Source: an uncultured Rhodospirillaceae bacterium
Lineage (GTDB): Bacteria > Pseudomonadota > Alphaproteobacteria > Rhodospirillales > UBA2165
DNA length: 6,423 bases
Assembly: GCA_913054205.1 (NCBI GenBank)
Contig: CAJXJM010000155.1
Location: 1-6,423 of the forward strand
Direction of reading: 5' to 3'
Shown one piece after another: positions 1 through 4,638 of the stretch; position 1 is the stretch's first letter; every line of letters starts with the position of its first letter. The notes under the pieces were generated by a model. The model was not told the origin of the DNA, searched no databases, and saw nothing but the letters and a program-made list of their open reading frames with translations. The position numbers and the translations under genes were made by a program.

Positions 1-1
1 T

Positions 2-592
2 GAACGAGGCATAGATATTTGTCACGAAACAGTTCGTTATTGGTGGAATAGATTCGGTCCACTTTTCGCTAGAGAAATTCGTAAGAAACGAGTCAGCCAC
101 CCGCAAAATTATTCGAATTGGAAATGGCATCTTGATGAGGTCTTCGTGAAAATCAATGGCGAGACTCATTACCTCTGGCGTGCCGTCGATCATGAAGGTG
201 AAGTTCTAGAAACCTTTGTATCTAAGCGCAGAGATCGAAATGCAGCATTGGGTTTCCTCAAGAAAATTATGAAACGTCATGGTAAACCAAAATCAATCGT
301 AACTGACAAATTGCCCTCATATCGAGCTGCGATGAAGGTGATTGGAAATACGGGCATTCAAGAAGCGGGGCGTTGGGTCAACAACCGGGCTGAGAATTCT
401 CATTTACCTTTTCGACGACGAGAATACGCGATGCTGAGATTTAGGCGTATGCGAAGTTTACAGAAATTCGTCTCAATTCACTCTTCCGTTTATAACCACT
501 TCAACAAGGAACGACATCTAAATTCAAGAGATACATTTAAGGTTCAACGTGAAGCTGCTCTTGTGGAGTGGCAGCAACTCTGTGCTGCATAA
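2..592 (+). CDS. IS6-family transposase, 5'-truncated by window edge
   Basis: This is a DDE transposase that would catalyse replicative, cointegrate-forming movement of its IS element. The frame is open from position 2, giving 196 visible residues; family members are usually about 230-240, so roughly 40 N-terminal residues are off the window. The visible part begins ERGIDICHETVRYWWNRFGP, the end of the N-terminal helix-turn-helix region. The catalytic triad is visible: Asp45 (HLDEVFVKI), Asp102 (VTDKLPSY) and Glu131 (NNRAENSHLPFRRRE). The RAENSHLPFRRRE block and the C-terminal ALVEWQQL block are typical of a proteobacterial IS6 subgroup. A GTG at 146 begins a shorter frame but lies inside the catalytic domain, just after the first Asp, so it is not the start. 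No internal stop or frameshift is seen, so the copy could be functional. Confidence 0.93.
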   Translation, partial: ERGIDICHETVRYWWNRFGPLFAREIRKKRVSHPQNYSNWKWHLDEVFVKINGETHYLWRAVDHEGEVLETFVSKRRDRNAALGFLKKIMKRHGKPKSIVTDKLPSYRAAMKVIGNTGIQEAGRWVNNRAENSHLPFRRREYAMLRFRRMRSLQKFVSIHSSVYNHFNKERHLNSRDTFKVQREAALVEWQQLCAA

Positions 593-621
593 ATCCGGCA
601 TATTATTGCCATAGTGAGACG

Positions 622-646
622 AGTTCGCATTTGTCTGACAGCACCC
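622..646 (+). repeat. Right terminal repeat of the IS6 element (copy A)
   Basis: This 25-nt stretch starts AGTTCGCATTTGTC and ends GACAGCACCC. It matches the copy at 726-750 in 24 of 25 positions. Its location 30-54 nt after the transposase stop codon, and its much stronger conservation than the sequence just before it, mark it as the IS right end. The partner left repeat is outside the window. Confidence 0.75.
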
Positions 647-648
647 TG

Positions 649-696
649 CAACGTAACGCTGCTCTTGCCGAGTGGCAGCATCTTTGTGCTGTATAA
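649..696 (+). pseudogene. C-terminal remnant of an IS6-family transposase
   Basis: Translation in the frame of 649 gives QRNAALAEWQHLCAV followed by TAA at 694-696. The complete copy upstream ends QREAALVEWQQLCAA, so this is the tail of a related but distinct transposase. It has no start and no catalytic residues, and is a relic. Confidence 0.85.
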
Positions 697-725
697 ATTC
701 CCAGTATTCACGGTACACAGAGACT

Positions 726-750
726 AGTTCGCATTCGTCTGACAGCACCC
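726..750 (+). repeat. Right terminal repeat of the second IS6 remnant (copy B)
   Basis: The stretch is identical to 622-646 except for one base (C at 736 versus T at 632). It ends 54 nt after the relic stop codon, the same geometry as in the first element. Confidence 0.72.
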
Positions 751-760
751 TTATGAAAGT

Positions 761-1054
761 TTGAATTCTCTCCATCGTCGATACGATGGGCCAATTCCAG
801 AAATAGACCGAATGCGCGCCTTATTGGCCTCACCCCAGAATAAAAATAGAGTCGAATGCGCGCGCTCCATTTCAATGATGCGGTACTATTCTTCGCTAAG
901 TTTGGATCTCATTCAAAGACTTTGTAGGCTCGGCCATGGCTCTTCAGAAAATGTTCAGCGCCATTATCATCGCCAAGAGTTAGTCTTCCTGCTTGGAGAG
1001 CGCCGGAAATGGAAAAATTTTAGAAGATCGTTAGGAGATTGCCCCAATATTTAA
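761..1054 (+). CDS. Doubtful ORF of 97 codons beside the IS remnant; possible gene fragment
   Basis: I do not recognise this protein. The frame would begin with TTG at 761, no clear ribosome binding site precedes it, and the frame is open only back to 743 because of a TGA at 740. It is basic, rich in Arg and Ser, and shows no membrane segment, signal peptide or known motif. It starts 11 nt after the IS terminal repeat and ends 6 nt before the convergent SDR stop codon. An imperfect duplication (789-863) with a frame-changing offset lies in its first third, which argues against a conserved coding sequence. It may be the tail of a gene cut by the IS, or noncoding DNA that happens to be open. 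Confidence 0.2.
   Translation: MNSLHRRYDGPIPEIDRMRALLASPQNKNRVECARSISMMRYYSSLSLDLIQRLCRLGHGSSENVQRHYHRQELVFLLGERRKWKNFRRSLGDCPNI
789..863. repeat. Imperfect tandem duplication with AAATAGA and CGAATGCGCGC blocks
   Basis: Unit 1 (789-819) and unit 2 (826-863) share the ordered blocks GGCC, CCAGAA, AAATAGA and CGAATGCGCGC. The last two are exact at 801-807 and 809-819, and at 844-850 and 853-863. Small insertions separate the blocks in unit 2. The units differ by 7 nt in length and their offset varies, so they do not encode a repeated peptide. Confidence 0.55.
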
Positions 1055-1060
1055 GGATTA

Positions 1061-1885
1061 TTACCCCGCAGTAAATCCGCCATCGACATACATGACTTGG
1101 CCGGTGCAAAAATCTGAAGCCGGTGCCAATAGGTATAGCGCCATCCCGATTAGATCATCGACCTCGCCCAATCGGCCCAACGGAATGCGTGAAAGCGAAC
1201 GCGCCTTTGTCGCCTGACCAAGATCGTCATCACCATACATCCATGCAGTTAAGTTCGAACGAAACACGGTTGGCGCAATCGCATTTACTGTCATGCCGTA
1301 TTTGGCCCACTCTGTCGCGAGCACGCGGGTCATGGCATCCGTAGCCCCTTTCGATGCACAATAGCCGGTGTAGCCCGATATATTACCGTGGCGTCCACGC
1401 ACCGAAGACATCAGCAACATTTTGCCTTTGACCTCATTTTCAATCCAATAGGAGCCGACCGCCTTGGCCATGAACCAGGCGCCTCGGACATTAGCATCCA
1501 TGACGTCCTGCCAATCTTGATATTCTTGTTCGTGAATAAAACCAGACTTATTGTAGCCAGAACCAATGGCAAGCATTTTGATCGAGCCAAAGTTTTCCAG
1601 CGCCGCATCTCGCATCGTTTCTGCATCTTCCAGGCTGTCGGGACGACGAACAACATAAGCCGCTTTGCCGCCAACATCTTCGACATCTTTGGCAACCGAT
1701 TTAAGCTCGTCTTCATTGCCAGAAGCGAGGAGAACATTTGCGCCTTGAGCGCCTAACGTAATGGCAATACCGCGACCAAATGCGCCGGAGGCTCCGGTAA
1801 CGATGGCGGTTTGCCCCGAAACATCAAACATGCTGGAGGGGTTTCTCATCCGTTCCGTGACGGCCCCAATTTTGTTTTCAGACAT
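1061..1885 (-). CDS. Short-chain dehydrogenase/reductase (SDR) family oxidoreductase
   Basis: This is a predicted cytosolic NAD(P)-dependent oxidoreductase that interconverts an alcohol and a carbonyl; the substrate is unknown. At 274 residues it has the usual classical SDR length, with a Rossmann fold throughout. Visible motifs are the cofactor glycine motif TGASGAFG (30-37), Asn132 in DANVRG, Ser161 in MSSVRG, the catalytic pair Tyr175/Lys179 in YCASK, and the C-terminal YVDGG (267-270 region). Two oddities: the usual NNAG after strand 4 reads GSGY (108-111), and the PG after the catalytic strand reads PT (205-206). The ATG at 1885 is preceded by an AGGGGGAA site (1891-1898), which favours it over Met13 or Met19, although the leader of about 20 residues before the fold is longer than usual. 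It is the last gene of the operon, 26 nt after the cyclase gene, suggesting that it processes a product of the same pathway. Confidence 0.93.
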   Translation of the reverse strand: MSENKIGAVTERMRNPSSMFDVSGQTAIVTGASGAFGRGIAITLGAQGANVLLASGNEDELKSVAKDVEDVGGKAAYVVRRPDSLEDAETMRDAALENFGSIKMLAIGSGYNKSGFIHEQEYQDWQDVMDANVRGAWFMAKAVGSYWIENEVKGKMLLMSSVRGRHGNISGYTGYCASKGATDAMTRVLATEWAKYGMTVNAIAPTVFRSNLTAWMYGDDDLGQATKARSLSRIPLGRLGEVDDLIGMALYLLAPASDFCTGQVMYVDGGFTAG

Positions 1886-1911
1886 GTCGATTCCCCCTAT
1901 TTTTGAGTTAA

Positions 1912-2715
1912 TTACTGACCCGTTTCAAACCTAAAGTTTTGATCTGGATCGATGGCAGCAAGAATGCGAATGCCGCAGCCATCGCCACCTCGCCATCGCC
2001 AAGGCAAACACATAAACGTGCATCGTTTGCCAGTCACTTCGTTCAGGTCACCTCCAACATTTTCGATGCCAGGAATGCCACCGTCAATCATCAATGTCTT
2101 GTGAGCTGATTCCCAATCGGGAAAATCGTCCTTCGGATCGCGGCCAAATTCTTGTTTGTATTCTTCAATAAGATGCGGGTGTGTCGGGCCAAGGCCATGA
2201 TCAACCAATTTTGTCGCCATCGGATGATCATTAGACTGCACATCATATCCGACCAATTTTACTTTTTTATCGACCAGCCATTGGGCACCTTCGGTATAAA
2301 TACCCGGCGAATACGCAAAATACTCATCCGTATCGCTCATCTTTTTATGCATGCCCGTGTTGATCATCACGATATCACCCTCTTGAATTTTAGGGTGCAC
2401 ATTTTCGAGATCTTCAGCCGTAATAACTTCCCATTTTCCTTTAGGAATTGACACAGCAACGCCAGTACCGATAAAACGCCACAAATCATAGCCCATAATG
2501 TCAGGCGTGTTCTCGGTAACATGAATTGGGGCGTCCATATGTGTGCCGCGATGCATGATGCCTTCAAACTCGGTTTTGTAGATACCATCTTTGGCATGAA
2601 ACTTCTTAACATGGACGTTAATGCCCGGCGTCGAAGGCCATTCCGGCATGTGGTGCCCCCAGAACTGGCTGAGATTGTACAGTTGAACACCATCTTTCGT
2701 GAGCGTAGTAGCCAT
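1912..2715 (-). CDS. Cyclase-family metal-dependent hydrolase, paralogue 1 (canonical metal motif)
   Basis: This 267-residue protein belongs to the cyclase family (Pfam Cyclase, PF04199), which includes bacterial kynurenine formamidase and isatin hydrolase; members hydrolyse amide, lactam or similar bonds with Zn or Mn. The signature HxGTHxDxPxH is intact: His55, Gly57, Thr58, His59, Asp61, Pro63 and His65. The second metal-binding set expected in the family is probably His205 (SAHKTLM) with Glu218 (IPGIENVGGD). Other landmarks are QLYNLSQFWGH near the N-terminus, DHPMAT (163-168) and PWRW (238-241). No signal peptide is seen, so it is cytosolic. The ATG at 2715 has a strong GGAGGAG site at 2724-2730 that overlaps the end of the upstream paralogue. 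The protein is longer than kynurenine formamidase (about 210), with insertions after the metal motif, so a kynurenine role is not supported. The natural substrate is unknown. Confidence 0.93.
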   Translation of the reverse strand: MATTLTKDGVQLYNLSQFWGHHMPEWPSTPGINVHVKKFHAKDGIYKTEFEGIMHRGTHMDAPIHVTENTPDIMGYDLWRFIGTGVAVSIPKGKWEVITAEDLENVHPKIQEGDIVMINTGMHKKMSDTDEYFAYSPGIYTEGAQWLVDKKVKLVGYDVQSNDHPMATKLVDHGLGPTHPHLIEEYKQEFGRDPKDDFPDWESAHKTLMIDGGIPGIENVGGDLNEVTGKRCTFMCLPWRWRGGDGCGIRILAAIDPDQNFRFETGQ

Positions 2716-2720
2716 TATAT

Positions 2721-3530
2721 TTACTCCTCCCCACCAGCATCAATGCGGCAATTTCCACTCGGGTCAGTCATCGCCACAAACCGAACGGGGCAGGCATCAC
2801 CGTGTTTCCAGCGCCACGGCGTTGCAACCAAAGTGGCGCGCTTATTCAGAAGCGCATCAACGTCACCGCCAGTTTGCTCGATGGTTGGAATGCCTGCGCC
2901 CAAAAGAACTTTATGAGCTGCGTTCCATTCAGGGTAGTCGGCCTTTGCATCACCCCCGGTCTCATCCGCATATTTAGCAATAACGCGGTTCATGAGAGGG
3001 CCTCCTCTATGAGGCCCTAAGGAAGTCGCCATTGGATGGTCAACTTGCGGCGTATCGACAGCCACCATTTTAACTTCTTTAGAGACCAACCATTCAGCTG
3101 CTTCCTTGGAAAGACCTGGAGAGTCACCCCAATATTCCAAGCTGTCAGAATATTTATGATGCCAGCCAGTAACGATCACCACAAAATCACCAGTTTGAAT
3201 TTCTGGTGACGCAGACTGCAAATCATCAGCGGTTACCAATTCCCAACGTTCTTTCGGGATAGACAAAACCACACCATTTCCAAATAAGCTGTCGAGAGGT
3301 ATTTCCGAGGCCGGGGCACCACCTTGAATCATATGCAGCGGCGCATTCATATGCGTTCCCGAATGCATCACCATTTTGATGCGGTGGGTCATGACGCCGT
3401 GTTGCCCATGCTTAACGGATCTATACATGATCACGTCATCATCTCCCGGCATCGACGGTACGCCATGACCCCACACATGGCTGAGTTCATACAATTGTAA
3501 TCCTGAGCGTGGATCAACTACATGTGTCAT
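2721..3530 (-). CDS. Cyclase-family hydrolase, paralogue 2 (Asp-to-Asn in metal motif)
   Basis: This 269-residue protein is a paralogue of the downstream cyclase gene, colinear over its whole length and roughly two fifths identical by eye. Shared blocks are QLY.LS..WGH, GTHM.AP.H, SIPK..WE, DHPMAT, GIP.IE, GGD and PWRW. Its signature reads His56, Gly58, Thr59, His60, Asn62, Pro64, His66, so the position that is a metal-binding Asp in the family is Asn, encoded by AAT at 3345-3347. The second-shell candidates His206 and Glu218 are kept. It could be an active enzyme with altered metal binding, a different specificity, or a non-catalytic partner of paralogue 1. It is the first gene of the minus-strand operon; its ATG has a GGAGAGGAAG stretch about 10 nt upstream (3541-3550). 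Its stop codon lies 5 nt before the next start, so the two are likely made in matched amounts. Confidence 0.92.
   Translation of the reverse strand: MTHVVDPRSGLQLYELSHVWGHGVPSMPGDDDVIMYRSVKHGQHGVMTHRIKMVMHSGTHMNAPLHMIQGGAPASEIPLDSLFGNGVVLSIPKERWELVTADDLQSASPEIQTGDFVVIVTGWHHKYSDSLEYWGDSPGLSKEAAEWLVSKEVKMVAVDTPQVDHPMATSLGPHRGGPLMNRVIAKYADETGGDAKADYPEWNAAHKVLLGAGIPTIEQTGGDVDALLNKRATLVATPWRWKHGDACPVRFVAMTDPSGNCRIDAGGEE
2724..2730 (-). promoter_or_regulatory. Ribosome binding site of cyclase 1 embedded in the end of cyclase 2
   Basis: On the minus strand GGAGGAG ends immediately before the last two bases of the cyclase 2 stop codon region and lies 8 nt upstream of the cyclase 1 ATG. It is formed by the last Glu-Glu codons of cyclase 2 (GAGGAG then TAA). 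Ribosomes terminating on cyclase 2 would be placed to start cyclase 1, which suggests translational coupling. Confidence 0.75.
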
Positions 3531-3540
3531 TGCCTCTAGC

Positions 3541-3550
3541 CTTCCTCTCC
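3541..3550 (-). promoter_or_regulatory. Ribosome binding site of cyclase 2
   Basis: The minus-strand purine tract GGAGAGGAAG lies 10 nt upstream of the ATG at 3530 and supports that start. A second AGAGG nearer the ATG is too close to be used. Confidence 0.6.
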
Positions 3551-3570
3551 GGTTTTTAGACTTGGTGCCG

Positions 3571-3599
3571 AATATACTGAATAATTCAGCGCAATGCGT
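3571..3599 (-). promoter_or_regulatory. Candidate activator-dependent promoter of the cyclase-SDR operon
   Basis: On the minus strand a TATATT hexamer (3571-3576) matches the sigma-70 -10 box in 5 of 6 positions. At 16-18 nt spacing no good -35 box exists (ACGCAT at 3594-3599), as is common for LysR-activated promoters. Transcription would start near 3564, leaving a leader of about 33 nt that contains the ribosome binding site. This is a consensus reading only. Confidence 0.4.
3577..3589. promoter_or_regulatory. Perfect 13-bp palindrome CTGAATAATTCAG next to the -10 box
   Basis: CTGAAT and ATTCAG are exact reverse complements around a single A. The palindrome directly abuts the candidate TATATT box and would occupy about -13 to -25 of the operon promoter. 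It could be an additional regulator site or chance; its 13-bp size does not fit the T-N11-A spacing of the other sites. Confidence 0.35.
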
Positions 3600-3620
3600 C
3601 CAATGTTAGATTGCACCAAA

Positions 3621-3643
3621 ACCATAACTTGAGGTTATATGGT
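3621..3643. promoter_or_regulatory. Probable LysR operator, ATAAC-N5-GTTAT
   Basis: ATAAC (3624-3628) and GTTAT (3634-3638) form a perfect inverted repeat and give the LysR consensus T-N11-A (T3625 and A3637). The symmetry extends imperfectly outward to ACCAT and ATGGT. The centre at 3631 lies about 67 nt upstream of the inferred operon start near 3564, close to the -65 position typical of the LysR recognition site, and just upstream of the candidate lysR -35 box. Binding has not been shown. Confidence 0.55.
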
Positions 3644-3644
3644 A

Positions 3645-3674
3645 TGGACAATATTGGCTAAAAACGGTTATTTT
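3645..3674 (+). promoter_or_regulatory. Candidate sigma-70 promoter of the lysR gene
   Basis: TGGACA (3645-3650) matches TTGACA in 5 of 6 positions, and TATTTT (3669-3674) lies 18 nt further on. Transcription would start near 3681, about 50 nt before the TTG start. The operator centred at 3631 lies immediately upstream, so one bound regulator could influence both directions. Confidence 0.35.
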
Positions 3675-3695
3675 CAATGAATTAGATATGAATTA

Positions 3696-3714
3696 ATATT
3701 CTCCGTAGGAATAT
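3696..3714. promoter_or_regulatory. Second T-N11-A inverted repeat, ATATTC-N7-GAATAT
   Basis: ATATTC (3696-3701) and GAATAT (3709-3714) are exact reverse complements with a 7-nt spacer, again satisfying T-N11-A (T3699 and A3711). It lies between the inferred lysR transcription start and its ribosome binding site, a plausible place for autorepression. An overlapping AGATAT/ATATCT pair (3684-3689 and 3711-3716) adds further symmetry. The region is AT-rich, so chance is possible. Confidence 0.4.
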
Positions 3715-3716
3715 CT

Positions 3717-3721
3717 AAGGA
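3717..3721 (+). promoter_or_regulatory. Ribosome binding site that fixes the TTG start of the lysR gene
   Basis: AAGGA ends 10 nt before the TTG at 3732. An in-frame TGA at 3726-3728 excludes any start further upstream, and the next in-frame Met is far inside the protein, beyond the DNA-binding domain, so TTG 3732 is the only start that keeps a complete helix-turn-helix. Confidence 0.7.
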
Positions 3722-3731
3722 TTTTTGATTA

Positions 3732-4634
3732 TTGTCCCATCCGATTGATCATCGCCTTATTAGGCAATTTCTTGCTACCGTCGAGCACGGTAACATTACG
3801 GCCGCCAGCAATGCATTGCATATTAGCCAACCTGCGCTAACTAAAAATATAAAGAAATTAGAGGAAACTCTTGGGGTTACACTGCTTGAGCGACACTCTC
3901 GCGGCGTCGTGCCGACGTCTTACGGAGAAATTCTGGTGCGACGCGGAAAACTTGTAGAATTAGAGTTCGAATACGCTGCGGCTGAGATTGAAGCGATGAA
4001 AGGTGGCACCAAGGGTACCTTACGCATCGGTACCAGTCCGGTATTCGCGACCCTCTATATGCCAAAAGTTTCAGCTGCGATTCTACAAACAAATCCAGGT
4101 CTCAAGATCGATTTGATTAATGGTGTTTTAGACACGCTGGTACCAGACCTTCTTCAAGGCGACCTCGATATAATATGTTCCGCGTTGGATTTTCCAGATC
4201 ATCCCGAGATTGTTAAAGAACATCTCCTCGATTTCGAACATGCGGTATTCGCCAGAAGCGATCACCCTCTCGCAAACTCAACGGACATTGAAGCTAAAGA
4301 TCTGATGGCATTTGAGTGGATTATGTTAGCTCAAGACCATATCGCTATCAGTCGACTTGGCTCTTATTTCTCCGCCAATGGTATTAGTCCTCCGCGCATT
4401 GCGATGGAGACAAATTCGTTTGAAACAGCTTTTTCGATGGTCAAAGAAGGAGATTTCCTAACCAGCGCAACTTCTTCGATGGTCGATTTTGCCAAATCAA
4501 CAGGCTTAACCCAGCTTCATGTTCAAGGAACACTTTGGCATTTTCCAGCAGGCGTCGCTTACCGGCGCACGACATCTACGCCGAACGCTATAAATGCGGT
4601 CATCGATAGCCTCAAAAAAGAAATTGAACTTTAA
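3732..4634 (+). CDS. LysR-family transcriptional regulator
   Basis: This 300-residue protein has the standard LysR length and layout. The N-terminal winged helix-turn-helix spans about residues 8-66 (IRQFLATVEHGNITAAS, then ISQPALTKNIKKLEE, then LLERHSRGVVPTSYGE). A linker helix (about 67-92) leads to the two-lobed effector-binding domain (about 95-298), which begins GTLRIG. Translation starts at TTG, which usually lowers expression. It is transcribed away from the cyclase-SDR operon across a 201-bp region with two T-N11-A sites, so it most likely activates that operon in response to a pathway compound and represses itself. The effector cannot be predicted. Its TAA (4632-4634) directly abuts the convergent stop codon of the molybdopterin-binding subunit gene, leaving no room for a separate terminator. 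Confidence 0.94.
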   Translation: MSHPIDHRLIRQFLATVEHGNITAASNALHISQPALTKNIKKLEETLGVTLLERHSRGVVPTSYGEILVRRGKLVELEFEYAAAEIEAMKGGTKGTLRIGTSPVFATLYMPKVSAAILQTNPGLKIDLINGVLDTLVPDLLQGDLDIICSALDFPDHPEIVKEHLLDFEHAVFARSDHPLANSTDIEAKDLMAFEWIMLAQDHIAISRLGSYFSANGISPPRIAMETNSFETAFSMVKEGDFLTSATSSMVDFAKSTGLTQLHVQGTLWHFPAGVAYRRTTSTPNAINAVIDSLKKEIEL

Positions 4635-4638
4635 TTAA
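4631..4638. other. Abutting convergent stop codons in TTAATTAA
   Basis: The lysR stop TAA (4632-4634) is followed without a gap by TTA (4635-4637), the minus-strand TAA of the molybdenum hydroxylase gene. The 8-bp palindrome TTAATTAA contains both. No hairpin followed by a T-run is seen here, so each transcript probably extends into the other gene as antisense. Confidence 0.85.

Larger units (their letters stand above)
1..646 (+). mobile_element. IS6-family insertion sequence, 3' part (left end outside window)
   Basis: The segment holds most of an IS6-family transposase gene, a 54-nt tail after its stop codon, and a terminal repeat ending in CTGACAGCACCC at 646. Read inward, that end starts GGGTGCTGTCAG, comparable in style to the GGCACTGTTGC ends of IS26-type elements. 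The left inverted repeat lies outside the window, so the matching end and the 8-bp target duplication usual for this family cannot be checked. The exact right boundary (646 or 647) is uncertain because a T follows the terminal repeat in both copies. Confidence 0.85.
649..750 (+). mobile_element. Remnant of a second IS6-family element, 3' end only
   Basis: Only the last 15 codons of a transposase, the trailing sequence and the right terminal repeat remain. It starts abruptly 2 nt after the end of the first element, so the rest of it was lost or displaced when the first element arrived or recombined. No target-site duplication can be recognised on the right side. Confidence 0.8.
545..752 (+). 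repeat. Two head-to-tail 104-nt imperfect copies of an IS6 3' end
   Basis: Positions 545-648 and 649-752 align without gaps over 104 nt, with about 23 mismatches by hand count. Both begin CAACGT, contain the last 15 transposase codons plus a TAA, then a 54-nt tail ending in the terminal repeat. The coding part and the terminal 25 nt are well conserved, while about 25 nt after the stop codon have diverged strongly. That pattern fits two related IS isoforms placed side by side better than a recent slippage duplication. Confidence 0.9.

Noticed and set aside
146..592. GTG at 146 as the start of the transposase
   Set aside because: The frame is open back to position 2 and the upstream residues match the family, including the first catalytic Asp. 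The real start is outside the window.
524..775. Minus-strand ORF of 83 codons over the IS ends
   Set aside because: It overlaps the transposase tail and both terminal repeats antisense, and resembles no known protein.
1000..1060. Rho-independent terminator after the SDR gene
   Set aside because: No stable GC-rich hairpin followed by a T-run was found on the minus strand downstream of 1061.
1388..1756. Plus-strand ORF of 122 codons inside the SDR gene, and similar ORFs inside the cyclase genes (2152-2451, 2521-2916, 2699-2977)
   Set aside because: These are antisense shadows of genes with clear family motifs, and none has a recognisable domain of its own.
1912..3530. Kynurenine formamidase (kynB) as the identity of either cyclase gene
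   Set aside because: Both proteins are about 60 residues longer than KynB, no kynurenine-pathway genes are nearby, and only the broad family motif is shared.
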